A stretch of 64,000 nucleotides of DNA from Saprospiraceae bacterium (GTDB taxonomy: Bacteria > Bacteroidota > Bacteroidia > Chitinophagales > Saprospiraceae), in NCBI GenBank assembly GCA_016710585.1, contig JADJVN010000001.1:62001-126000 (forward strand), read 5' to 3'. Below are positions 33,624-42,406 of the stretch, in pieces. Both the position numbers and the translations under genes were made by a program. The notes under the pieces were generated by a model. That model was not told the DNA's origin. It ran no database searches and saw nothing but the letters and a program-made list of their open reading frames with translations. Each line of letters starts with the position of its first letter. Position 1 is the first letter of the stretch.

Positions 33624-34913
33624 ATGAGCTCAGAAGCAAGCAATCCAACAAAGATCAATCTTTGCTCAGCTATGGCTGAAAATTTAATTCCTTCAGAAAT
33701 AATTAAGTTGGGGAATGAAATTTCAAATAAAATCAAGCAAGGAGAAAAAATTCATAATCTCACAATAGGCGATTTTGATCCTAAAATTTTCCCAATACCT
33801 AACTCTCTTAAAAATAATATCATTACCGCTTATAACGATGGCCAAACCAACTATCCTGCAGCAAATGGAATGTTAGAATTAAGGACAGTTATTTCAAAAT
33901 ATATAAAAGAGAATTTAAATATCGATTACAGTGCAGATGAAATATTGATTTCTGCAGGTGCGCGTCCAATAATATACTCAATATACACGACCTTGTTGGA
34001 TCCTGGAGATAAAGTATTATTTGCGACACCTTCTTGGAATAACAATCATTATTGTCATCTTTTAGCAGCGAATAAAATAGAACTAGAAGTTGGTCCTGAG
34101 CAAAATTTTATGCCAACAGCAAAAGATATAGAACCTTATATTAAGGAAGCAACAATGATTGCATTATGCTCTCCACAAAATCCAACTGGTACTGTATTTG
34201 AAAAAAATGCATTACTGGAAATTTGCCATCTAGTGATTGAAGAAAACAAAAGAAGAAAAGGAATACAAAAACCTTTATATATTTTATATGATCAGATTTA
34301 TTGGCAATTAACTTTTGGAAATAATAAACATTACGAACCAGTAGGGCTAATTCCTGAATTAAAGGATTATGTTATCTATGTGGATGGTATTTCAAAAGCA
34401 TTTGCTGCTACGGGTGTGCGGGTTGGCTGGACATTTGGACCGGCACATGTTATCAACAAAATGAGAGCAATACTATCGCATGTAGGCGCTTGGGCGCCGA
34501 AAGCAGAACAGGTCGCGACTGCTCATTTTATGCAAAATAAATCTGATGTAAAAGAATACCTGGACTGGTTCATTCCTGCAGTTGAAAAGCGGCTATTTGG
34601 ATTATATCATGGCATCATTGATTTAAAGAATCAAAATTATCCAATAGATGTAATCATACCACAAGCTGCCATTTACCTTACTGTTTGTTTGCCATGGAAA
34701 GGAAAAAAAACATCAGAATTTCATTTAAATTCTCAGGAAGATGTTAGCAAATACCTTATCGACAAATGTGGTATAGCTATTGTTCCATTTAAAGCATTTG
34801 GATCATCTAGTGAGTCACCTTGGTATCGTATATCAGTAGGTACTTTGGATGAAAAAAATATAAGTGACATTGTCAATTCACTTAAGCGTGGAATGGATCA
34901 TTTTATTGATTAA
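33624..34913 (+). CDS. Class I/II PLP-dependent aminotransferase
   Basis: A 429-residue fold-type I aminotransferase with the motif YILYDQIYWQLTFG (Asp that bonds the pyridine N and Tyr) and YVDGISKAFAATGVRVGW, where Lys258 should carry PLP; SPQNPTGTVFEKNALL and the C-terminal Arg in WYRISVGTLDEKNI complete the pattern. Such enzymes transaminate aspartate, aromatic or branched amino acids with 2-oxoglutarate; the specificity is not clear from sequence. Divergent from the LOG gene, it is followed after 24 bases by the mannose-1-phosphate guanylyltransferase gene on the same strand. Confidence 0.9.
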   Translation: MSSEASNPTKINLCSAMAENLIPSEIIKLGNEISNKIKQGEKIHNLTIGDFDPKIFPIPNSLKNNIITAYNDGQTNYPAANGMLELRTVISKYIKENLNIDYSADEILISAGARPIIYSIYTTLLDPGDKVLFATPSWNNNHYCHLLAANKIELEVGPEQNFMPTAKDIEPYIKEATMIALCSPQNPTGTVFEKNALLEICHLVIEENKRRKGIQKPLYILYDQIYWQLTFGNNKHYEPVGLIPELKDYVIYVDGISKAFAATGVRVGWTFGPAHVINKMRAILSHVGAWAPKAEQVATAHFMQNKSDVKEYLDWFIPAVEKRLFGLYHGIIDLKNQNYPIDVIIPQAAIYLTVCLPWKGKKTSEFHLNSQEDVSKYLIDKCGIAIVPFKAFGSSSESPWYRISVGTLDEKNISDIVNSLKRGMDHFID

Positions 34914-34937
34914 GATTGTTTTATTAAATAAATTTCA

Positions 34938-36001
34938 GTGATGAGTTCGATACATGCAGTAATCATGGCTGGTGGTGTTGGCAGTAGATTTTGGCCAATG
35001 AGTAGAAGTCATAAACCAAAACAATTTTTGGATTTCATGGGATCGGGAAAAACATTGATCCAAATGACCTTTGATCGATTAACTCATGTATGTGCTTATG
35101 AAAATATTTGGGTAGTTTGTCATAGTGATTATATTGATTTAGTAAAATCCCAATTGCCAAAAATAAAAACCGAAAACATTCTAGCAGAACCATCAAGGAA
35201 AAACACAGCTCCTTGTATTGCTTACGCAACAGCAGAAATTCTGATGAGAGATCCTCATGCTAAAATGATAGTGGCTCCTGCAGATCACCTCATCACCAAT
35301 GAACAGCAATTCACCAAGGATTTGGAGGAATGTATTGAATTTCTCAATATAAATGATGGATTACTTACTTTAGGAATCCAAGCTTCTAGACCAGATACAG
35401 GATATGGTTATATTCACTTTGATCAATCCAAAGACAAAGGTTTTGAAATATATCCTGTGCTACAATTTGTTGAAAAACCAAATCATAATACAGCAGTTGA
35501 GTATCTAAAACAAGGTACTTATTTGTGGAATAGTGGCATGTTTATTTGGAAAGCAAGCAATGTCATGAATGAAATAAAGTTGCATCTTCCTGATTTGTAT
35601 TCATTTTTTGAAAATTATTCATCCAAGACTAATATTTCAGATATTTATTCACATTGTGAAAGTGTCTCAATAGACGTTGGGATAATGGAGAAGTCGGAAA
35701 AAGTTTTTGTAAAAACAGTGGATTTTGGATGGAGCGATCTGGGTACATTCGGATCAGTATATGCTCTATCTGACCATGATAAAAATGCTAATTCTATCAA
35801 TTCTCATAAAAAATCTTAAACGAGGTAGAAGCTTGTTTTATTAGAAATGAAGAAAATAAATTAATAGCTATTCAAGGGCTTAAAAATTGTATTGTGATTA
35901 ATACAAAAGATGTATTGATGATATGTGACATGCAGAGTGAGCAACAAATCAAAAAATTGGTCCATGATGTGGAGCACCATTATGGAAACTCTCTCATTTA
36001 G
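34938..36001 (+). CDS. manC: Mannose-1-phosphate guanylyltransferase, frameshifted near the 3' end
   Basis: This makes GDP-mannose from mannose-1-phosphate and GTP for envelope polysaccharides. The nucleotidyltransferase domain shows AGGVGSRFWPMSRSHKPKQF, EPSRKNTAPCIAYA, DTGYGYIHFD, FVEKPNHNTAVEYL and LWNSGMFIWKA. The uninterrupted frame ends at 35819 (SHKKS), just after VDFGWSDLGTFGSVY. Adding one A to the six-A run at 35808-35813 lets the frame continue with LNEVEACFIRNEENKLIAI, the left-handed beta-helix-like tail, to a stop at 35999-36001, giving about 354 residues, the normal length. No phosphomannose isomerase domain is fused. Confidence 0.88.
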
Positions 36002-36013
36002 AAATACAATAAA

Positions 36014-36050
36014 TAAAAAAGGCCTCCTGATAAACAAGAAGCCTTTTATA
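36014..36050 (-). terminator. Intrinsic terminator between manC and the Cys-rich protein gene
   Basis: A stem of AAAAGGC-TC-TG type formed by 36016-36028 and 36035-36049 with two G-U wobbles on the minus strand, followed by a run of Ts on that strand. It terminates the minus-strand gene at 36068-36556 and may also serve manC. Confidence 0.7.
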
Positions 36051-36067
36051 CTTTTTAGTAATTTTTC

Positions 36068-36556
36068 TTATTGAACCTTTGCAGGTGCAGGTGCTACATT
36101 TTCTTGCATAGCAGGAGTTGCATTAGCCTCCCCTTTTGAGCAAGACTTTTGTCCTTTTTTACAACAAGACTTACCTGTTCCTGATGCACAACCAGCCTTC
36201 TTATCCCCAACTTTCACGTCAGACTCAGATGCCAAACTTACAAATTGAGCTTTTGCATTATCATAAACTACTTCAGAATATGAAACAGCTCCCGTAGCTG
36301 CATCAACTGACTTCTTATGGAATGATACATTGCCTGAATGCTCACAAACTTTTTTCTCAATGGTAGCATCATTGGCTGCAGCAACTAGTGCTGCTTCAGA
36401 AACAGCAGATGTAGATACAATACCTACAGGAGCTATTTCAGTAGAAGCTGTACCTTTTGATTTACAGCATGCACCTTTTGATTTTGCACATTGTGCATTT
36501 AATGAACCAAGGCCAAAAACAAGTCCAATACCTAATAAAAACAATACTTTTTTCAT
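36068..36556 (-). CDS. Small secreted Cys/Lys-rich protein of unknown function
   Basis: A 162-residue protein with a signal peptide (MKKVLFLLGIGLVFGLGSLN, cleavage after NA). The mature part begins with a cysteine cluster (AQCAKSKGACCKSKG), has a central Ala/Ser/Val-rich region with SYSEVVYDNAKAQFVSLASE, and ends with a second cluster (GCASGTGKSCCKKGQKSC) followed by an Ala/Pro tail. The paired CC motifs resemble metal-binding or disulfide-linked envelope proteins, but no family is recognised. No lipobox is present. Confidence 0.7.
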   Translation of the reverse strand: MKKVLFLLGIGLVFGLGSLNAQCAKSKGACCKSKGTASTEIAPVGIVSTSAVSEAALVAAANDATIEKKVCEHSGNVSFHKKSVDAATGAVSYSEVVYDNAKAQFVSLASESDVKVGDKKAGCASGTGKSCCKKGQKSCSKGEANATPAMQENVAPAPAKVQ

Positions 36557-36596
36557 TTCTTTTCTAATTTAATTTATTTTTTATACAAATATAGAA

Positions 36597-36604
36597 CGCT
36601 TTTT
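36597..36604 (-). promoter_or_regulatory. Candidate -7 box (TATATTTG) of the Cys-rich protein gene
   Basis: On the minus strand TATATTTG matches TAnnTTTG, 40 bases before the ATG at 36556. Confidence 0.4.
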
Positions 36605-36663
36605 TGACTTTTATTGTTTAAAAATCAAAGTTTTAACATACTTTTAAATTTTTAAATCAAAAA

Positions 36664-37086
36664 ATGAAAATACATTTACTACTCTTATTCAGCATTTTAA
36701 GCATTTCAATAGGAAGCAATGGATGCAAAAGTTCAAAATCTATGTCAAATCAAGGAAAAGATTTTATCAGGATTGGTTTCGGTGGAGGCTTTGTGGGCAA
36801 AGAATCTGCTTTCACTCTTTTTCAAAATGGGAGTCTTGAATCTGAAGGCAAACCATCCCAGAAACTAAGTTCTAATATTACCAATCAGCTATTTTCAAAT
36901 TTTCAAACTTTAGGATTAAAACAAGTCGAATTTGAAAATCCAGGCAATACATACAATTTCATCGAATACCAATTAAATGGGGTTACTAAAAGATTGGTCT
37001 GGAATCCTTCTGACAAAACCGTTCAATCTGAACTACAACTATTCTACAATAACTTTAACTATTACATAAAAAAAAATATTAAATGA
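36664..37086 (+). CDS. Putative lipoprotein of unknown function
   Basis: A 140-residue protein with a lipoprotein signal peptide: MKIHLLLLFSILSISIGSNG followed by Cys21 in SNGCKSSKS, a reasonable lipobox. The body carries a glycine-rich start (IGFGGGFVGKESAFTLFQNG) and ENPGNTYNFIEYQLNGVTKR, a pattern seen in small DUF6438-like or FAD-binding-like Bacteroidota lipoproteins. The stop overlaps the ATG of the thermolysin-like gene (ATGA at 37083-37086), so the two are translationally coupled. Its role may be as a chaperone or inhibitor of that protease, but this is inferred only from the coupling. Confidence 0.7.
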   Translation: MKIHLLLLFSILSISIGSNGCKSSKSMSNQGKDFIRIGFGGGFVGKESAFTLFQNGSLESEGKPSQKLSSNITNQLFSNFQTLGLKQVEFENPGNTYNFIEYQLNGVTKRLVWNPSDKTVQSELQLFYNNFNYYIKKNIK

Positions 37087-40000
37087 AAAAAATTCTGATA
37101 CTTGGCGCTTTTATTGCGCTATTACACAATTTAGCAATAGCTCAATTCAAAAAAGACATTCCTTTTTCAAATAATAATTCAAAACTTAACTTCAGTGGTA
37201 AAAAACTAGTTAAACCTGAAACAAATAATGGAACATTAACCTCAGAAGCCTATAATTTCAATAAAATAGCTTGGTCTTCATCTAAATTACAACAATTCAC
37301 AAAAAACATTAAAGTCATCCTTATGGATGAAAATAATATCCCAACTTGGTATGAATCAAAGAGCTCAGATCTAACTAGTAGAAGTTCATCAAATTTAAAA
37401 TTTGACAATCAACTTAAAAGTGAATTAAATATCGATCCAAATCACAACATTGATTTTATAATAACTAATTCCACAAAAGATGAATTGAACATCATTCATC
37501 ATGATCTAATAGAAACATATCATTCGACTCCAATTTATGGTTCAGAATATAAGATCCATGAATATCCTGATAATAGGCTTTTGATCAGTGGAAAATTTAA
37601 ACAACCTAATATAGAAAAGGCATCGGCTAAATTAACATCCGAAGAAGCCATTTTAAAAACAAAAACATTTCTACAATCAAAAGGGATCAAATTTTTTAAA
37701 CCGAATTATGGAAACCTTGGTAAAACTGCTGAAGTTAAATCGACGGATTTATTTTATTTTCAATCACCTATTGATAACAAATGGTACTTGGCATATCAGT
37801 TACACATACTTCCAAATTTGAGACATAACTATACTGTATTTGTTGATGCTCAAACAGGTGATATACTATACCATTATTCAAATATTTGCAATATGCACGC
37901 CCATTGTAACAATGATCATTCTCCTGAAGTAAATCCATCAGGAGCTGAAGTTGCAAATGCATTAGATCTATTTAATACTTCTAGAAAAATAAATGTGTGG
38001 AAGGAAGGAAGCACTTATTTCATGCTTGATGGTTCAAGACCAATGTTTAATTTAGCAGGTTCAAAATTGCCAGATGAGCCAGCTGGTGGTATTTTAACTT
38101 TAGACGCAAAAAACACTGCATTTAATGAGAATGATTTTAGAGTAGATCATGTCACTTCAACCAATAATACTTGGAGTAATCCACAGCAGTGTCTGCACAT
38201 TATAATGGAGGTAAAGCTTATGAATATTTTTGCAAACACTCATGCTAGAAATTCCATAGATGGCAAAGGAGGAAGCATAGTATCTATCATCAATGTTAGA
38301 GATGAAAATGGTGCCAAAATGGATAATGCATTTTGGAATGGAGAAGCTATGTTTTATGGTAATGGAGATCAGGCATTTACTTCACTGGCAAAAGCTCTAG
38401 ATGTTGCAGGTCATGAAATGTCACATGGTGTCATCCAAAATACAGCCAATTTAACTTATCAAGGAGAATCTGGCGCAATCAATGAATCTTTTGCTGATAT
38501 TTTTGGGGCAATGATTGATCGTGATGATTGGAAAATGGGAGAAGATGTTGTCGTTCGTACTTATTTTCCTTCTGGAGCTTTAAGAGACCTCAGTAATCCA
38601 AACAATGGTGGAAATTCTTCTCAGCAATATTGGCAACCAAAACATGTATCAGAGCAATATAAAGGCAGTGCCGATAATGGTGGTGTCCACATTAATAGTG
38701 GAATCACTAATTATGCTTTCTATCTCTTTGTTCAAGAACTGGCTAAAACGAGAACTGAAGAAGCTTCAAAAGTGATTGCAGAAAAGGTATATTACAGAGC
38801 TTTGACGAACTATTTATCACGTTCTTCACAATTCAAAGATTTACGAGTTGCAGTGGAGTCTGCGGCAACAGATCTTCATGGAAATACTGATGTGTTAGCT
38901 GCAGTAAAAAAAGCATTTGACAATGTTGGAATTGGAGGTTCAGGTGGAAGCACTGGTGGTACAAATTATCAAAAAGATTTAAGTGTAAATCCTGGTAAAG
39001 AATTTATACTCTGCACAGATAATAATCAAGAAGGTATATATACCTATGAAATTTCAACTGGAAATATTGTACAGCATTCTACTAGAACGATCAAATCAAA
39101 ACCGAGTGTTGTAGATAATGGAACTGAAATTTATTATGTAGGAAGTGATTTAAAATTATATGGATTGTTCTATTCAGCGACTACAAAAACATATTCCGAA
39201 ACATTAATTGATGCAGACCCAATCTATCGCAATGCAGCCATCTCTAAAGATGGTAAAAGACTGGCATTGTTGTCTAATGAAGAAGACAATTTTATTTACA
39301 TTTATGATTTTGCATTACAATCATTTCATGATTTTAAATTATACAATCCAACTTATTCTCAAGGAGTTAATGCTGGTAATGTTAAATATGCGGACTTCCT
39401 TGACTTTGATCACAGTGGTCAATATTTCATGTATGATGCCTTAAGTGAAATCACTAAATCAACTGGAACTACATACGAATTTTGGGATATCGGTTTTCTC
39501 AATGTGTTTAAAAATTCAAGCAATCAATTTGGCGATGGTAAGGTAGAGAAATTATTTTCAGACCTTCCTGAAAATTCAAGTGTAGGAAATCCTGTTTTTT
39601 CTAAAAACTCTCCTTATATTATCACATTTGACTTTTTAGATGAAGCTCAATCAAAATTTTCTGTGCTTGCTGCTAATATTGAAACTGGAGATCTTGGTCA
39701 AGTTAAAATCGATAGAAATCAAACTGGATATCCAAACTATAACGTGAAAGACAATATCATGCTATATGATGGAACTGACAGTAATAACTCTGAAAACATA
39801 TATACAATTGCACTCAGTTCAAACAAATTAAATGCATCAGGATCAGAGAGCTCGCTATTACGCGGTGCAAAATGGGGAACTTGGTTTGCACTTGGAAATC
39901 GTAGTTTGAATGTCAATACAAAAAACATAGAGTTTGTAAAAAATCTAATCTGCTATCCTAACCCAGTTTCTGAAGAAATATTATTATCATTGGAGTCAAT

Positions 40001-40187
40001 AAAAACAGAAAAACTTCAAATTGAATTATACAATACACTTGGGCAAAAAATGCTTCACGAGTCTTGGAATGTCAATGCTGGAAAAAATTCAAAATCAATG
40101 AATTTAACGAAATTAGCAACTGGGACTTATGAACTAGTTATCAGTTCAAATACAGGATCAAATTCAACTCGAATTGTAAAAAATTAA
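37083..40187 (+). CDS. Thermolysin-like M4 metalloprotease with FTP propeptide and T9SS domain (internal compensated frameshift)
   Basis: A 1,034-residue secreted protease: signal peptide (LGAFIALLHNLAIAQ), FTP/propeptide (STPIYGSEYKIHEYPDNRLL), M4 catalytic domain with HEMSH at residues 444-448 and the third zinc ligand Glu468 in GAINESFADIFGAMID, a C-terminal region of about 300 residues, and a T9SS sorting domain (LICYPNPVSEEILLSL, ATGTYELVISS, final IVKN). Between 38183 and 38231 the frame reads QCLHIIMEVKLMNIF, which is nonsense; one base added near 38185 and one T removed from 38227-38231 restores AVSAHYNGGKAYEYFANTHARN, the expected M4 sequence. The errors cancel, so the ORF stays open. 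It digests extracellular protein. Confidence 0.88.
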   Translation: MKKILILGAFIALLHNLAIAQFKKDIPFSNNNSKLNFSGKKLVKPETNNGTLTSEAYNFNKIAWSSSKLQQFTKNIKVILMDENNIPTWYESKSSDLTSRSSSNLKFDNQLKSELNIDPNHNIDFIITNSTKDELNIIHHDLIETYHSTPIYGSEYKIHEYPDNRLLISGKFKQPNIEKASAKLTSEEAILKTKTFLQSKGIKFFKPNYGNLGKTAEVKSTDLFYFQSPIDNKWYLAYQLHILPNLRHNYTVFVDAQTGDILYHYSNICNMHAHCNNDHSPEVNPSGAEVANALDLFNTSRKINVWKEGSTYFMLDGSRPMFNLAGSKLPDEPAGGILTLDAKNTAFNENDFRVDHVTSTNNTWSNPQQCLHIIMEVKLMNIFANTHARNSIDGKGGSIVSIINVRDENGAKMDNAFWNGEAMFYGNGDQAFTSLAKALDVAGHEMSHGVIQNTANLTYQGESGAINESFADIFGAMIDRDDWKMGEDVVVRTYFPSGALRDLSNPNNGGNSSQQYWQPKHVSEQYKGSADNGGVHINSGITNYAFYLFVQELAKTRTEEASKVIAEKVYYRALTNYLSRSSQFKDLRVAVESAATDLHGNTDVLAAVKKAFDNVGIGGSGGSTGGTNYQKDLSVNPGKEFILCTDNNQEGIYTYEISTGNIVQHSTRTIKSKPSVVDNGTEIYYVGSDLKLYGLFYSATTKTYSETLIDADPIYRNAAISKDGKRLALLSNEEDNFIYIYDFALQSFHDFKLYNPTYSQGVNAGNVKYADFLDFDHSGQYFMYDALSEITKSTGTTYEFWDIGFLNVFKNSSNQFGDGKVEKLFSDLPENSSVGNPVFSKNSPYIITFDFLDEAQSKFSVLAANIETGDLGQVKIDRNQTGYPNYNVKDNIMLYDGTDSNNSENIYTIALSSNKLNASGSESSLLRGAKWGTWFALGNRSLNVNTKNIEFVKNLICYPNPVSEEILLSLESIKTEKLQIELYNTLGQKMLHESWNVNAGKNSKSMNLTKLATGTYELVISSNTGSNSTRIVKN

Positions 40188-40212
40188 AGCAAGTAGTATT
40201 CAAAAAAAAATA

Positions 40213-41178
40213 TTGATTATACGATTTAGTTCAATAGGAGATATCGTCTTGACGTCTCCTATTGTACGTTGTGTTTATAATCAATTTAGTAATAACATTC
40301 ATATCCTCACTAAATCTAATTTTCGTTCACTTTATGATAATAGTCCTTATGTGAGTAAAGTGATTTGTTATGATGATTATTCGTTTATAGATTTAATCAA
40401 ATTACTGCGAAAAGAAAATTACCATCTTATTCTTGATTTGCATAAGAACCTAAAGAGTAAAATTATTTCTGTGCTCTTACTCAAAAAAGTAATTTCATTT
40501 TCAAAATTAAACATTAAAAAATGGTTATATGTGAAATTCAAACTGGATCTTCTTCCTTCAAAGCATTTGGTAGATCGATATTTTGAAAGCTTAAGTGAGC
40601 TAAATATTATTAATGATAATCAAGGTTTAAACTATTTTTATAAATCAGATTTCCTGAGACCCACAGAATCATTTCTTAAAACTAAATATGCAGTTGCCGT
40701 CTTAGGTGCAGCCCACTACACCAAGACAATACCATTAATAAAATGGCAACAGTGGATTTCTAAAATAGAATTACCTATAATATTGGTAGGTGGCAAAGCT
40801 GAAATTCCGTTAGCGAATCAACTTTCAAAAATACAGAATACTATAAATAAAGTTGGCATCTGTTCCTTGGATGAATCTGCATATTATATTGAAAATAGTG
40901 CATTCGTTATTAGTCCAGATACAGGTATGATGCACATAGCTGCTAGTTTTCAAAAGTCTATAATTTCAGTATGGGGTAATACCCTACCACAATTTGGTAT
41001 GTATCCATATTATGTAAACAATCAAATTAAAAATATTAACCTCGAAGTTTCTAATTTAAAATGTAGACCTTGTTCTAAAATTGGATTTAATAAATGTCCA
41101 AAAAATCACCACAATTGCATGAATCACCAAGTAAATGATTTAAATCAATACATAACAAAAATAACTGAAGAATCATAA
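40213..41178 (+). CDS. Glycosyltransferase family 9 (heptosyltransferase-like)
   Basis: A 321-residue or longer GT9 enzyme of lipopolysaccharide core synthesis. The N-terminal IIRFSSIGDIVLTSPIVR is the family hallmark, followed later by VVLGAAHYTKTIP-like and FVISPDTGMMHIAASFQKSI, the nucleotide-sugar site. No ATG fits the start. The family usually begins MKKILIIRFSSIGD, and here the frame reads ATT CAA AAA AAA ATA TTG, so translation may use ATT at 40198 or TTG at 40213 (the annotated position), or the ATG was misread. It leads the surface-polysaccharide group 40.2-44.8 kb. Confidence 0.85.
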   Translation: MIIRFSSIGDIVLTSPIVRCVYNQFSNNIHILTKSNFRSLYDNSPYVSKVICYDDYSFIDLIKLLRKENYHLILDLHKNLKSKIISVLLLKKVISFSKLNIKKWLYVKFKLDLLPSKHLVDRYFESLSELNIINDNQGLNYFYKSDFLRPTESFLKTKYAVAVLGAAHYTKTIPLIKWQQWISKIELPIILVGGKAEIPLANQLSKIQNTINKVGICSLDESAYYIENSAFVISPDTGMMHIAASFQKSIISVWGNTLPQFGMYPYYVNNQIKNINLEVSNLKCRPCSKIGFNKCPKNHHNCMNHQVNDLNQYITKITEES

Positions 41179-41182
41179 TCGT

Positions 41183-42250
41183 ATGCAAAGCTTCAAAGCA
41201 AAATATTATACAGGTGTAAAACCCATAGGTATCGAAATTGAATTTAATATCACTGAAACTGGAATCGCATTTGAATATAATCAACATATTAATGTCTGGT
41301 CATTTACAAAAATCATAAGAGATAATCATAATGATACAAAATCAATAATAATAAAATATGGAAATAAACACCCTTTTGACTATTTAGAAATCACTGATGC
41401 TGCTACAATTTATTCTATAAAAAACAATCACTATGATAAGTTTATTACAAAACCTATTTCCTATAAAAAAACTATAGGTTGTTTAATCAGTTTTGCTTTA
41501 ATTAGCATATTATCAGTAATTGCACTTTACTATTATCTAATGCCCATCATTAGTGAAAAAATAGTAAAAAATATCCCTAAAGATATGGAAAAGAAAATGG
41601 GAATTCTGACTATAAACTCTTTACTAACTGACAAAACAAAAATAGATAGCAATAAAAGTAAGATTCTAAAATCGTATTTCGTCGAACTTAAGTTTCCAAA
41701 CTCTGACTCAGTTTCATTGTATTATGTAAATGATACATTTGTGAATGCATTCGCAGTTCCAGGGGGACATATCGTTGTATATCGTGGAATCGTAGAAAAA
41801 ATGAAAACTTATGAAGAACTTGCTGGATTATTAGGACATGAATTCACTCACTTAGAAAAGCAACATTCATTAAAAAATTTATCAAAAAATTTCACATTCA
41901 ATATGCTATTAAGCTTTACCCTTGGAGATCTTACTGGCATTAATGCAATTCTCCTCGAACAAGCGAGTTTGTTCAATTCACTTAATTATTCAAGAGAATT
42001 TGAAACTGAATCTGATGAAGAAGCTTTACGTTATCTTATCGAAAGGAAAATAAATCCAGAAGGAATTCTAAGTTTATTTTCAATCCTTGAAAACGAATCA
42101 AAAAATTCAAGCAATACTATTCAATTTTTATCTTCGCATCCTTTAACTGAAAATAGGATCAAAAACATTCAAAATAAAATCGCTATTAAACAAACTAAAC
42201 ACATCGATCAGCCACAACTTGATAGTCTTTTTCATGAAATGATAAATTAA
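41183..42250 (+). CDS. M48 family membrane metalloprotease
   Basis: A 355-residue protein with a soluble N-terminal domain of about 95 residues, one transmembrane helix (LISFALISILSVIALYYYLM, 101-120) and a peptidase domain: HEFTHLEK (His219, Glu220, His223) and the third-ligand region SREFETESDEEALR, as in Ste24/HtpX/BepA. DTFVNAFAVPGGHIVVYRGI is the substrate strand. The N-terminal domain is unlike classical HtpX. It starts 4 bases after the glycosyltransferase and probably clears damaged or misassembled envelope proteins; its position inside the polysaccharide group is unusual. Confidence 0.85.
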   Translation: MQSFKAKYYTGVKPIGIEIEFNITETGIAFEYNQHINVWSFTKIIRDNHNDTKSIIIKYGNKHPFDYLEITDAATIYSIKNNHYDKFITKPISYKKTIGCLISFALISILSVIALYYYLMPIISEKIVKNIPKDMEKKMGILTINSLLTDKTKIDSNKSKILKSYFVELKFPNSDSVSLYYVNDTFVNAFAVPGGHIVVYRGIVEKMKTYEELAGLLGHEFTHLEKQHSLKNLSKNFTFNMLLSFTLGDLTGINAILLEQASLFNSLNYSREFETESDEEALRYLIERKINPEGILSLFSILENESKNSSNTIQFLSSHPLTENRIKNIQNKIAIKQTKHIDQPQLDSLFHEMIN

Positions 42251-42342
42251 ATATTAAAATAATTTACCCTACATATTAAATTATTAATAAATACTTTACA
42301 TACAGTTTTTGAATAAAACTTAAAATTATTAAAGATTAAGTC

Positions 42343-42350
42343 TATTTTTG
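42343..42350 (+). promoter_or_regulatory. Candidate -7 box (TATTTTTG) of the Wzz-like/O-antigen ligase pair
   Basis: TATTTTTG followed by CAGAA, 56 bases before the proposed ATG at 42407, inside the 147-base gap after the M48 gene. No -33 match at standard spacing. Confidence 0.4.
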
Positions 42351-42406
42351 CAGAATTTAGAATAAAAAACAACGTTTATCGTTGAAGTAAATAGAATTTG
42401 AACAAA

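Noticed and set aside
36330..36572. 80-residue plus-strand ORF opposite the Cys-rich gene
   Set aside because: It mirrors the signal peptide and Ala-rich coding of the minus-strand gene and has no start context.
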